Below, one piece after another: positions 45,800 through 53,743 of a stretch of DNA of 64,000 nt; position 1 is the first letter of the stretch; each line of letters starts with the position of its first letter. The position numbers and the translations under genes were made by a program. The stretch spans positions 1 through 64,000 of the forward strand of contig NZ_AUBS01000003.1 of NCBI RefSeq assembly GCF_000429365.1. The letters are read 5' to 3'. The notes under the pieces were generated by a model, which saw only the letters and a program-made list of their open reading frames with translations, did no database searches and had not been told where the DNA came from. This DNA is from Pseudodonghicola xiamenensis DSM 18339 (GTDB lineage Bacteria > Pseudomonadota > Alphaproteobacteria > Rhodobacterales > Rhodobacteraceae).

Positions 45800-46513
45800 T
45801 TAGTCCAAGGCGCGCCCTTCGACATAGACACCATAAAGCGTTGTCAGCACGCTGAGCGACAGCAAGGTACAGAACCACTGCACCACGATCGCGCCGGCGA
45901 TCCCGATGAAGACCGACGTCCCCAAGGAGACCAGCAAGACCGGAATGAACAACACGGCAGAGGTTAGCATGATCAGAAGAACAAGCCCGATCACCCCCAG
46001 CGAAATCGGTTGCGTGGCACGCCAGGCCGCGGCCATCGTCAACCGCCGGCCGATGGCCGCCGCAGGCAACAGCACCGACAGCCGCATCGTCACCCAGATC
46101 AGGACCAGGGCCAGAACGATCAACACCGCCACGCTCACCGGTTCCGGCGTGCCCACATTGAGGATCAGCGCGAAAACAACCCCAGCCGGCAAGACCGTGA
46201 TCGCGATCAACAACAGGGTCTTGGCGAAGTAGACCAGCATCTCGCGACTGCGAAACTCCGGCATCAAGCCTTGCGGATAGTGTTCCATCAGCACATAGCG
46301 GTGCCAGGCCACCGCCACCCAGAGAGAGGCGATCAGGTTGAAGATGTCGAGGGAGAATGCCCAGCCCGGGTTTTGATCCGCTTCGCTGTCCGTCATGGCG
46401 AAGACCAGCACCTGCACCACGAGCAGCACAATCATCGGAATGGAAATCCGCAGCGTAGCGCCCATGTCGCTGAAGATCATTTTCACCGCGTGGCGGAAAA
46501 TCGAAATAACCAT
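45800..46513 (-). CDS. Polytopic membrane protein of unknown function
   Basis: 237 residues with about six hydrophobic helices, among them IPMIVLLVVQVLVFAM, FAKTLLLIAITVLPAGVVFA, VAVLIVLALVLIWVTMRLSV, LGVIGLVLLIMLTSAVLFIP and FIGIAGAIVVQWFCTLLSLS. The two basic loops (HRYVLMEHYPQ, RRLTMAAAWRATQ) resemble DUF975-like or glycerophosphoryl-diesterase-associated membrane domains, but no family is certain. The ATG at 46513 has GAGAGAG upstream. Same strand as ilvA, 64 bp ahead of it, so possibly co-transcribed. Confidence 0.75.
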   Translation of the reverse strand: MVISIFRHAVKMIFSDMGATLRISIPMIVLLVVQVLVFAMTDSEADQNPGWAFSLDIFNLIASLWVAVAWHRYVLMEHYPQGLMPEFRSREMLVYFAKTLLLIAITVLPAGVVFALILNVGTPEPVSVAVLIVLALVLIWVTMRLSVLLPAAAIGRRLTMAAAWRATQPISLGVIGLVLLIMLTSAVLFIPVLLVSLGTSVFIGIAGAIVVQWFCTLLSLSVLTTLYGVYVEGRALD

Positions 46514-46665
46514 GGTCTCTCTCAATATCGCTATGGTTGTATCGGATAGAGCGCCCCACACCAGAGGTCAATGCAGCCGATCAATGCGGTCAACCCCGCC
46601 CTGCCTTGCCCCTTTGATGAAAAACAGCTACGCCCCATTCGTCATTCTATTACAGGGAACCCTCC

Positions 46666-47892
46666 ATGTCCGCGCCCAAGAAAGTCGTTCTGGCCTATTC
46701 CGGTGGCCTCGACACCTCGATCATCCTGAAATGGCTGCAAACCGAATACGGTTGCGAGGTGGTCACCTTCACCGCCGACCTCGGCCAGGGAGAAGAGCTG
46801 GAGCCCGCCCGCAAGAAGGCCGAGCTTCTGGGGATCAAACCCGAAAACATCTATATCGAGGATGTGCGTGAAGAGTTCGTCAAGGACTTCGTCTTCCCGA
46901 TGTTCCGCGCCAACGCGGTCTATGAAGGGCTCTATCTGCTGGGCACTTCGATCGCGCGGCCGCTGATCTCCAAACGTCTGGTCGAGATCGCCGAAGAAAC
47001 CGGCGCCGATGCCGTCGCCCACGGCGCGACCGGCAAGGGCAATGACCAGGTTCGCTTCGAACTGAGCGTCGCGGCGCTCGATCCTGCGATCAAGGTGATC
47101 GCACCTTGGCGCGAATGGAAGCTGAGCAGCCGGACCAAGCTTTTGGAATTCGCCGAGCAGAACCAAATCCCGATCGCCAAGAACAAACGTGGCGAGGCGC
47201 CGTTCTCGGTCGATGCCAACCTGCTGCACACCTCCTCTGAAGGTACGGTGCTGGAAGATCCGGCCGTTGAAGCGCCCGATTATGTCGCGCAGCGCATCGT
47301 ACCTGTCGAGGAGGCGCCGAACGAACCCGAATTCATCGAAGTGACCTTCGAAAAAGGCGACGCGGTGGCGATCAATGGCGAGGCAATGTCGCCCGCGACG
47401 ATCCTGACCAAGCTGAACGAACTTGGCGGCAAGCATGGCATCGGCCTTCTGGACTTCGTGGAAAACCGCTTCGTCGGTATGAAATCCCGCGGCGTCTATG
47501 AAACCCCGGGCGGCACCATCCTGCTGGAAGCCCACCGCGGCATCGAACAGATCACCATGGACAGCGGCGCCGGCCACCTGAAGGATTCGATCATGCCGCG
47601 CTATGCCGAGCTGATCTATAACGGCTTCTGGTTCAGCCCCGAACGCGAGGCGCTGCAGGCGCTGATCGACAAGACGCAAGAATATGTCACCGGCACCGTC
47701 AAGCTGAAGCTTTACAAGGGCTCGGCGCGCACCGTCGCCCGCTGGTCGGATTATTCGCTCTATTCCGAAAAGCACGTGACCTTCGAGGAAGACGCCGGCG
47801 CCTATGATCAGAAGGACGCGGCAGGCTTCATCAACCTGAACGCGCTGCGCCTGAAACTGATCGCGGTCCGCAACAAGCGGGTGAAGGGCTGA
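46666..47892 (+). CDS. argG: Argininosuccinate synthase
   Basis: Joins citrulline and aspartate with ATP in arginine synthesis. It is 408 residues. The N-terminal PP-loop [19 protein letters not shown] is the ATP-binding signature; [18 protein letters not shown] binds citrulline/aspartate. [12 protein letters not shown]-like elements appear as [23 protein letters not shown] at 46666. It is monocistronic with its own terminator downstream. Confidence 0.98.
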   Translation: MSAPKKVVLAYSGGLDTSIILKWLQTEYGCEVVTFTADLGQGEELEPARKKAELLGIKPENIYIEDVREEFVKDFVFPMFRANAVYEGLYLLGTSIARPLISKRLVEIAEETGADAVAHGATGKGNDQVRFELSVAALDPAIKVIAPWREWKLSSRTKLLEFAEQNQIPIAKNKRGEAPFSVDANLLHTSSEGTVLEDPAVEAPDYVAQRIVPVEEAPNEPEFIEVTFEKGDAVAINGEAMSPATILTKLNELGGKHGIGLLDFVENRFVGMKSRGVYETPGGTILLEAHRGIEQITMDSGAGHLKDSIMPRYAELIYNGFWFSPEREALQALIDKTQEYVTGTVKLKLYKGSARTVARWSDYSLYSEKHVTFEEDAGAYDQKDAAGFINLNALRLKLIAVRNKRVKG

Positions 47893-47929
47893 TCAGCCTC
47901 TCTCGACGTCATTCGTTGAGTTTTCCGGG

Positions 47930-47964
47930 AATGCCCGCCTTTGCTGAGGCGGGCATTTTCTTTT
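47930..47964 (+). terminator. Intrinsic terminator of argG
   Basis: AATGCCCGCCT, loop TTGCTG, AGGCGGGCATT, then TTCTTTT. Eleven perfect base pairs and a U-rich tail, 38 bp after the argG stop. Confidence 0.93.
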
Positions 47965-47990
47965 GAGGACGTCGGGCTGAGCGGCGCTCG

Positions 47991-48346
47991 GTGAACCTAG
48001 CCCGTCAAGACCAGAGGTTCGCGCCCGGCCCCGGGGATAAATCTGGCTGGCGCCCCACGACCGGAGACCGGAGGCCGGAGTTGCTGACCCAGATCGCCGA
48101 TGCCATCAGCGACTCCCTCGCCGGCAAGACATTCGACGGATCACTGAAATTCATCTGCGGTGCGCCGGCGCTAGCCGACAATTGCGCCAACACTGAGGAT
48201 CGCGACACTGATTGCACCATCCAGCTCAGCGCCGAGAACCTGAAGAAACTGCTCAAGGGCAAGCTGACCCCGATGACCGGGGGATTGGACAAAGCAGAAA
48301 TCCGGCGATGACAATGAAGCTGGAATCTGCGCTGGCTAGGATCTGA
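47991..48346 (+). pseudogene. Degenerate SCP2 sterol-carrier-like gene (frameshifted)
   Basis: One frame (to a stop at 48311) reads IADAISDSLAGKTFDGSLKF and later CTIQLSAENLKKLLKGKLTP, resembling the small SCP2 domain proteins common in this order. The expected ending, a met-gly-rich DMGMAMKLESALA-like helix, appears in another frame at 48308-48346 as MTMKLESALARI then stop. The middle (GAPALADNCANTEDRD) is also poor. Best read as a decaying gene with at least one indel between 48270 and 48310. An alternative is a short diverged protein or a sequencing error. No clean start codon with ribosome site is visible. Confidence 0.5.
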
Positions 48347-48352
48347 CAAGGG

Positions 48353-49060
48353 CTATCTGGGCAAAATCCGCTTATCCGCCAGTTCCTCGTAATAGGGCAG
48401 CGCCGCCTCGGCCAGGGCGGCGGCCGGGCCGTTCAGCCCGGGCAATGGCCCCTCGGCACCGGCAAAACCTGTCGACCGGTGCACCGCCCCATACCAATGC
48501 GCTGCCCAGACGCCATCTTCGGCGCGTGGCCCAGCCGGCCAATGCAGCATGGCGGGATCGAAACCCAGGCCGATCTCGGCACAAAGCGCGCGCAGCATGC
48601 CTTCGGGATCTTCCCGGATATCGGCGCTGTCGATCACCGGGCCGGGGAACCGTTGGAACAGCTCCACCTGCTGACGAAAGCCGATATCGTCCAGCGTCGG
48701 GTTCTCGCGCTTGGCCGCATAGCTCGCCACCACCCGGGCCGGATGCCGCAGAAGATGCACGTTCACACACCCCGCCGCCCAATCGAGCGGGAAACCTTCG
48801 ATCATGTGAAGCGGCATGTGCTTCATGTAGAAATGCGGCTTTCCCCCAGGAATAGAGCCGATGCAGCGCGCCGCCACCTTGTCTGGATCGGTCTCATGCG
48901 CCGCCAGGATCTCGGCCAGCATCGGGTGGTCGATCCCCGTCGTCGCCAGATAGGGGGCATAGAAGGGTTCATCCCAGATGGCGAAATCGGCGCGGTTGCC
49001 AAAGGCATACGTCATCGCGGTGGACAGGTTCCGCGGCCCGGACCACATGGCAATCCGCAT
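48353..49060 (-). CDS. Sulfotransferase-family P-loop protein
   Basis: 235 residues. The N-terminus MRIAMWSGPRNLSTAMTYAF matches the 5'-phosphosulfate-binding loop of PAPS-dependent sulfotransferases; later HLLRHPARVVASYAAKRENP resembles the 3'-phosphate region (R-x-P-x8-S). Real substrate unknown. Start ATG at 49060 shares one base with the upstream aminotransferase stop (TGATG), so the two proteins are translationally coupled and probably work together. Confidence 0.75.
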   Translation of the reverse strand: MRIAMWSGPRNLSTAMTYAFGNRADFAIWDEPFYAPYLATTGIDHPMLAEILAAHETDPDKVAARCIGSIPGGKPHFYMKHMPLHMIEGFPLDWAAGCVNVHLLRHPARVVASYAAKRENPTLDDIGFRQQVELFQRFPGPVIDSADIREDPEGMLRALCAEIGLGFDPAMLHWPAGPRAEDGVWAAHWYGAVHRSTGFAGAEGPLPGLNGPAAALAEAALPYYEELADKRILPR

Positions 49061-49968
49061 CAGGCACACTCCTTCTCGATCAATGCCTTGTAGAGCGCGC
49101 GAATGCGTTTGGTCATTGGCCCCATCTCTCCGCTGCCGATCTGGCGGCCGTCGATTGCCCCCACCGGTGTCTGGGCGCCGAAGGTGCCGGTCAGAAACGC
49201 CTCATCGGCGCCATAGGTATCAACCAGAGAGTAATTGCGTTCAAAGACCGGGATTCCATCGGCCTTGCAGACGTCGATCACCTTCTGGCGGGTGATGCCG
49301 TTCATGCAATAATCGCCGGTCGAAGTCCAAACTTCCCCCTTCCGCACGATGAAGAAGTTGCAGGCGTTGGTGGTGTTCACGAAACCATGCACGTCGAGCA
49401 TCAAGGCCTCGTCCGCGCCAGCCTTTTCGGCGGCGATACAGGCGAGGATGCAGTTCAGCTTGGAATGCGAATTCAGCTTGGGATCCTGGCTCATCGGCAG
49501 GCCACGGATATGCGGCACGGTCGCCAGGCGGATCGGCCGCGGGATCGAGGGTTTGGAATGTTCCATGATGATCGTCACCGTCGGCCCCTGTTGCGACAGC
49601 GCCGGATGCTGGAAGGGGCGCGTCTTGATCCCCCGCGTGACCATGAAACGCGCATGGGCGTCAGAGGTCATGCCATTGGCCTTTTGTGTCTCGAACAAGG
49701 CATTCTTGACCCCATTGCGATCCAGACCGATATCGAGGTCGATAGCCTTGGCGGCTTCGAACAGCCGGTCGAGGTGATCCTCGAGAAAGGCCCAGCAGCC
49801 GTCATAGAGCCTGAGCCCCTCCCACACCCCGTCCCCCATCATGAAGCCGCTGTCATAGACGCTGACCAGCGCCTCGGCCTTGGGAACGATGCGGCCGTTC
49901 AGATAGATCAGGATCATGTCGTTGCGCGCATCTTCCTGCGCCTGATGGGTGGTGATCTTGTCGGTCAT
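49060..49968 (-). CDS. Class IV aminotransferase-like PLP protein (BCAT/D-amino-acid type), atypical
   Basis: 302 residues. The PLP lysine is in PKLNSHSKLNCILACIAA, the standard fold-type IV signature position. Where active BCAT and D-amino-acid transaminases have a Glu near the PLP ring nitrogen (a V-x-E-x-x-x-x-N-x-F pattern), this protein reads HGFVNTTNACNFFIV, with no Glu there. The start MTDKITTHQAQED at 49968 has GGAGAG upstream; the in-frame extension is not conserved. Coupled to a sulfotransferase-like protein. Substrate unknown; often labelled D-amino-acid or branched-chain transaminase. Confidence 0.85.
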   Translation of the reverse strand: MTDKITTHQAQEDARNDMILIYLNGRIVPKAEALVSVYDSGFMMGDGVWEGLRLYDGCWAFLEDHLDRLFEAAKAIDLDIGLDRNGVKNALFETQKANGMTSDAHARFMVTRGIKTRPFQHPALSQQGPTVTIIMEHSKPSIPRPIRLATVPHIRGLPMSQDPKLNSHSKLNCILACIAAEKAGADEALMLDVHGFVNTTNACNFFIVRKGEVWTSTGDYCMNGITRQKVIDVCKADGIPVFERNYSLVDTYGADEAFLTGTFGAQTPVGAIDGRQIGSGEMGPMTKRIRALYKALIEKECA

Positions 49969-50068
49969 CGCGAACTCTCCTTCCTCCAGGACGCTAGACC
50001 GCGACCAGCGTGCGCGAAACCGGTTTTTCATGATGTCGCGCAGAGGCGCAGGATCTGCGGACAGATCA

Positions 50069-50121
50069 ACGCGCCCCGAGGGGCGCGTGCCTCCGGCGGG
50101 GATATTTGGAGCCAGAAAAAG
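50069..50121 (+). repeat. Dispersed intergenic repeat, copy A
   Basis: A palindrome ACGCGCCCC-GA-GGGGCGCGT followed by a 42-base unit (50080-50121) containing TGCCTCCGGCGGGGATAT and ending in GCCAGAAAAAG. 39 of 42 bases match copy B at 56420-56461 on the other strand. Here it lies between two divergent genes, so it is not acting as a terminator for either. Confidence 0.8.
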
Positions 50122-50253
50122 GGCACGGAAAAAACCCGGCGGCGGGGTAAACTTGGCTCACCTCCTCGTGACGATTGATTGCATCCCCTTGCGGGAACAC
50201 GCCACAGGCGTCAGCCTAGCGCAGGACTTCCGCGAAAGAAGGAGGGAGACGAC

Positions 50254-50445
50254 ATGAAACGAATCGAACTGCTGAAAACTCTGGCACTGGTGTTCTTCAT
50301 CGTGATCGGAGCCGTGGCCAGCCATGCCGCCAGCCATGACGCCGAGATCGCCCGTGCAGATCAGCCCTGTTCCCAAACCGTGATGTTCGTCACCGCCCGC
50401 CCCGACGCGCAAGCCTATACCCTGCCCCGCAGCCATCTGAGCTGA
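50254..50445 (+). CDS. Small exported hypothetical protein
   Basis: 63 residues. The signal peptide KTLALVFFIVIGAVASHAAS is followed by about 35 polar residues with one Cys (DQPCSQTVMFV). A good ribosome site (GGAGGGAG) lies five bases before the ATG. No family recognised. It is divergent from the aminotransferase gene and convergent with rbsK; the 285 bp upstream include repeat copy A. In-frame upstream sequence is unlikely to be coding. Confidence 0.6.
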   Translation: MKRIELLKTLALVFFIVIGAVASHAASHDAEIARADQPCSQTVMFVTARPDAQAYTLPRSHLS

Positions 50446-50470
50446 CCCATCGTCGCGAAGCGCGGAAGGT

Positions 50471-51346
50471 TCAGCCCAATCGGCTTTCCTGCACGTCCCG
50501 AAGGTCCGGAATGACATCGGCGGTGCCGTGTCGGGTGACCATGATGGCCGCTGCCCGCATCGCCTGAGATATCGCCTGCGGCAACGCCATGCCGCGATCG
50601 AGCCCGGCCAGCACATATCCGGTAAAGGTATCCCCTGCCCCGGTGGTGTCGACCGGGGTGACCGGGATCGCCGGATAATCGCGGATTTCGCCCGTTCCAG
50701 TGTCGATATGTCGGGCGCCGCGGGCGCCCAGGGTCACGATCACATCCCGCACCCGCAGCGCCTCGGGTGCCTGACCAGTGGCTTGCTGCAATTGCTGCGC
50801 CTCGATTTCGTTCAGGATCAGGAGATCGAGGAAAGCCAGCACCGCCAGCACCGCCGTTGCCTCAAAAGGAGCGGCGGCATAGGCGACGCGCAACCCCAGA
50901 TCGCGGCCGATCCGGGCCGCCATCGCCTGAGCATTGGTTTCGTTCTGGATCAGGAGCGTATCGCCGGCCGCAGCCTCGGCCAGAGCGGCCTGGATCGCCG
51001 TTTCGGGAATGGCACGATTGGCGCCGGGCAGGATGACGATCTGGTTTTCTCCGGTCGGATCGACGAAAACCAGTGCCTGGCCGGTCGGCTCAGGCACCTG
51101 GACGATATGGCGGGTATCCACGCCATATTCCATCAGCCGCCGGATCGACCAGCTGCCATCGGCCCCTACTGCACCGATATGTGCGACATGGGAACCGGCG
51201 CGGGCAGCGGCGACCGACATATTCGCGCCCTTGCCGCCTAGGAACCTGTCAAAGCCCGTCGCCGCCAAAGTCTCCCCCGCCGCGGGAAAATGCGGCAGGG
51301 AATAGACCATATCGGCGTTGATCGAGCCCAGGTTCCAGATCGCCAT
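50471..51346 (-). CDS. rbsK: Ribokinase
   Basis: PfkB-family sugar kinase; phosphorylates ribose. It is 291 residues. Conserved parts: NLGSINADMVYSLPHFPAAG, GGKGANMSVAAARAG, and the active-site anion hole DTTGAGDTFTGYVLAGLDRG with the catalytic Asp. The ATG at 51346 is 4 bp after the maeB stop, so it reads from the maeB transcript. No ribose transporter is adjacent, so the sugar specificity is by family only. Confidence 0.88.
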   Translation of the reverse strand: MAIWNLGSINADMVYSLPHFPAAGETLAATGFDRFLGGKGANMSVAAARAGSHVAHIGAVGADGSWSIRRLMEYGVDTRHIVQVPEPTGQALVFVDPTGENQIVILPGANRAIPETAIQAALAEAAAGDTLLIQNETNAQAMAARIGRDLGLRVAYAAAPFEATAVLAVLAFLDLLILNEIEAQQLQQATGQAPEALRVRDVIVTLGARGARHIDTGTGEIRDYPAIPVTPVDTTGAGDTFTGYVLAGLDRGMALPQAISQAMRAAAIMVTRHGTADVIPDLRDVQESRLG

Positions 51347-51350
51347 TGGA

Positions 51351-53606
51351 TCAGCCGATGCCGCAGGCCGCAAGCACCGCCATGTTCAGGATGTCATTGG
51401 CAGTGGACACCGTCGAACAGATCTGGATCGGCTTGTCGACACCGGTCAGGATCGGGCCGATCACCGTGGCGCCGGCCATTTCCTGCATCAGCTTGACCGA
51501 GATGCTCGCCGAATGCCGCGCCGGCACGATCAGGATGTTCGCAGGTCCGGTCAGACGCTGGAACGGATAGGCCTTTTGCACATTGGCGTTCAGGGCCACA
51601 TCCACTGTCATCTCGCCCTCGTATTCGAAATCGACCCGGCGCTGGTCGAGCACGTCGGAGGCGAGATGCATCTTTTCGGCCCGTTCCGACACCGGATAGC
51701 CGAAGGTCGAGAACGACACGAAGGCAACCCGGGGATCGACCCCCATATGGCGGGCCACACCGGCGGCCCGGGTGGCGATATCGGCCAGATCCTCTTCGTC
51801 CGGCCATTCATGCACCAGGGTGTCCCCGATCAGGACAATACGGTTCTTGTGCAACACGGCGGTGATCCCGGCGGCACCATGGGCGGCATCGGCGTCGAAC
51901 ACATGATTGATGCGTTCCAGGACATGGGCCGATTTCCGCGTCGCCCCCGACACCAGCGCATCGCCGTGTCCATGGGCCAGCATCAGCGCAGCGAAAACAT
52001 GGCGGTCGCGCGCTGCCAGCCGGTGCACGTCCTTCTGGTCGAACCCCTTGCGCTGCAGCCGCTCGTAGAGAAAATCCTTATAGGCCTGCAGATGCGTGGT
52101 GTTCGCGGCGTTCACCACCTCGAGCTCGCGCACCGCATCGCCCAAGCCAGCGGCCTCGAGCTTGGCCTTCACATCGTCTGCGCGGCCAACTACCAGCGCC
52201 TTGCCGAAGCCCGAACGTTGATAGGTGACAGCGGCACGCAACACCCGGGGATCGTCGCCCTCGGCAAAGATCATGCGCGATTGCGCCGCGCGGGCGCGGG
52301 TGTTCAGGCTGCGCAGGATGCTAGCCGTCGGATCCATCCGGGACTTCAGGCTCAGCTCATAGGCATCCATGTCGATGATCGGCCGCCGCGCAGCGCCGGT
52401 GTCCATCCCGGCCCGCGCCACGGCAACCGGAATCCGATGGATCAGACGCGGATCGAAAGGCGTCGGGATGATGTAATCGCGGCCGAAACTCAGCGCCTTG
52501 CCATAGGCCAGCGCCACCTCGTCCGGCACATCCTCGCGCGCGAGTTCGGCCAGCGCATGGGCGCAGGCGATCTTCATCTCGTCATTGATGGCGCGCGCAT
52601 GGATGTCGAGCGCACCGCGGAACAGATAGGGAAAGCCCAGAACGTTGTTCACCTGGTTCGGATAATCGCTGCGCCCGGTGGCGACAATCGCGTCCATCCG
52701 CACCTCATGCGCCTCTTCCGGGGTGATCTCCGGATCCGGGTTGGCCATGGCGAAGATCACCGGATTGTCAGCCATCGAGGCGACCATCTCCTGGGTCACC
52801 GCCCCCTTGGCCGACACCCCAAGGAAGACATCGGCACCCACCATCGCCTCTTCCAGCGTCCGCAGTTCGGTCTTTGCCGCATGGGCAGACTTCCACTGGT
52901 TCATGCCTTCGGTACGGCCCTGATAGATCACGCCCTTGGTGTCGCACATGATGCAATTGTCATGCTGCGCCCCCATTCGCTTGAGCAGCTCAAGACAGGC
53001 GATCCCGGCGGCACCGGCGCCATTGAGGACGATCTTAACATCCTCAATCTTCTTGCCGGAGATATGCAGCGCATTGATCAGACCCGCGGCACAGATCACC
53101 GCTGTCCCATGCTGATCGTCATGGAAGACCGGGATATCCATCTCTTCCTTCAGACGCTGTTCGATGATGAAGCATTCCGGCGCCTTGATATCCTCGAGGT
53201 TGATACCGCCGAAGGTCGGGCCCATCAGCTTGACCGCGCGGATGATCTCTTCCGGGTCCTCTGTGTCGAGCTCGAGGTCAATGGCGTTGACGTCGGCGAA
53301 GCGCTTGAACAGCACTGCCTTGCCCTCCATCACCGGTTTCGAGGCCAGCGCGCCCAGATTGCCCAGGCCAAGAACTGCGGTACCGTTCGAGATCACCGCC
53401 ACCAGGTTGCCCTTGTTGGTGTAATCATAAGCGGTTTCAGGGCTTTCCGCGATCGCCTCGCAGGGCACCGCCACTCCGGGAGAATAGGCCAGGCTCAAAT
53501 CCCGCTGCGTCGTCATCGGCACGGTCGCTCGGATCTCGAACTTGCCCGGGGTGGGCTCGAGATGGAAGGCAAGCGCCTCTTCTGCGGTGACTTTCGACTT
53601 GGCCAT
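51351..53606 (-). CDS. maeB: NADP-dependent malic enzyme with phosphotransacetylase-like domain
   Basis: Decarboxylates malate to pyruvate with NADP+. It is 751 residues, the long MaeB type: malic enzyme domain (1-430; SLAYSPGVAVPCEAI, FHDDQHGTAVICAAGLINAL, NAD(P) loop VLNGAGAAGIACL) and a PTA-like C-terminal domain (450-751; IFAEGDDPRVLRAA, PANILIVPARHSASIS), which is usually regulatory and binds acetyl-CoA rather than catalysing. ATG at 53606. Divergent from mutS. Confidence 0.97.
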   Translation of the reverse strand: MAKSKVTAEEALAFHLEPTPGKFEIRATVPMTTQRDLSLAYSPGVAVPCEAIAESPETAYDYTNKGNLVAVISNGTAVLGLGNLGALASKPVMEGKAVLFKRFADVNAIDLELDTEDPEEIIRAVKLMGPTFGGINLEDIKAPECFIIEQRLKEEMDIPVFHDDQHGTAVICAAGLINALHISGKKIEDVKIVLNGAGAAGIACLELLKRMGAQHDNCIMCDTKGVIYQGRTEGMNQWKSAHAAKTELRTLEEAMVGADVFLGVSAKGAVTQEMVASMADNPVIFAMANPDPEITPEEAHEVRMDAIVATGRSDYPNQVNNVLGFPYLFRGALDIHARAINDEMKIACAHALAELAREDVPDEVALAYGKALSFGRDYIIPTPFDPRLIHRIPVAVARAGMDTGAARRPIIDMDAYELSLKSRMDPTASILRSLNTRARAAQSRMIFAEGDDPRVLRAAVTYQRSGFGKALVVGRADDVKAKLEAAGLGDAVRELEVVNAANTTHLQAYKDFLYERLQRKGFDQKDVHRLAARDRHVFAALMLAHGHGDALVSGATRKSAHVLERINHVFDADAAHGAAGITAVLHKNRIVLIGDTLVHEWPDEEDLADIATRAAGVARHMGVDPRVAFVSFSTFGYPVSERAEKMHLASDVLDQRRVDFEYEGEMTVDVALNANVQKAYPFQRLTGPANILIVPARHSASISVKLMQEMAGATVIGPILTGVDKPIQICSTVSTANDILNMAVLAACGIG

Positions 53607-53743
53607 TCTGACACTCTCCTCGGTAGGTCGGGCTCTCTTATCCCAGCGCAAAGGGCATCTCAACGGCAATGCGTTTTCGCCTTTCGCCGCCCCGGACGCA
53701 TTTGTAAGGTCGCCCCCACTCGCAAACCAAGGGGGAAGTCACC

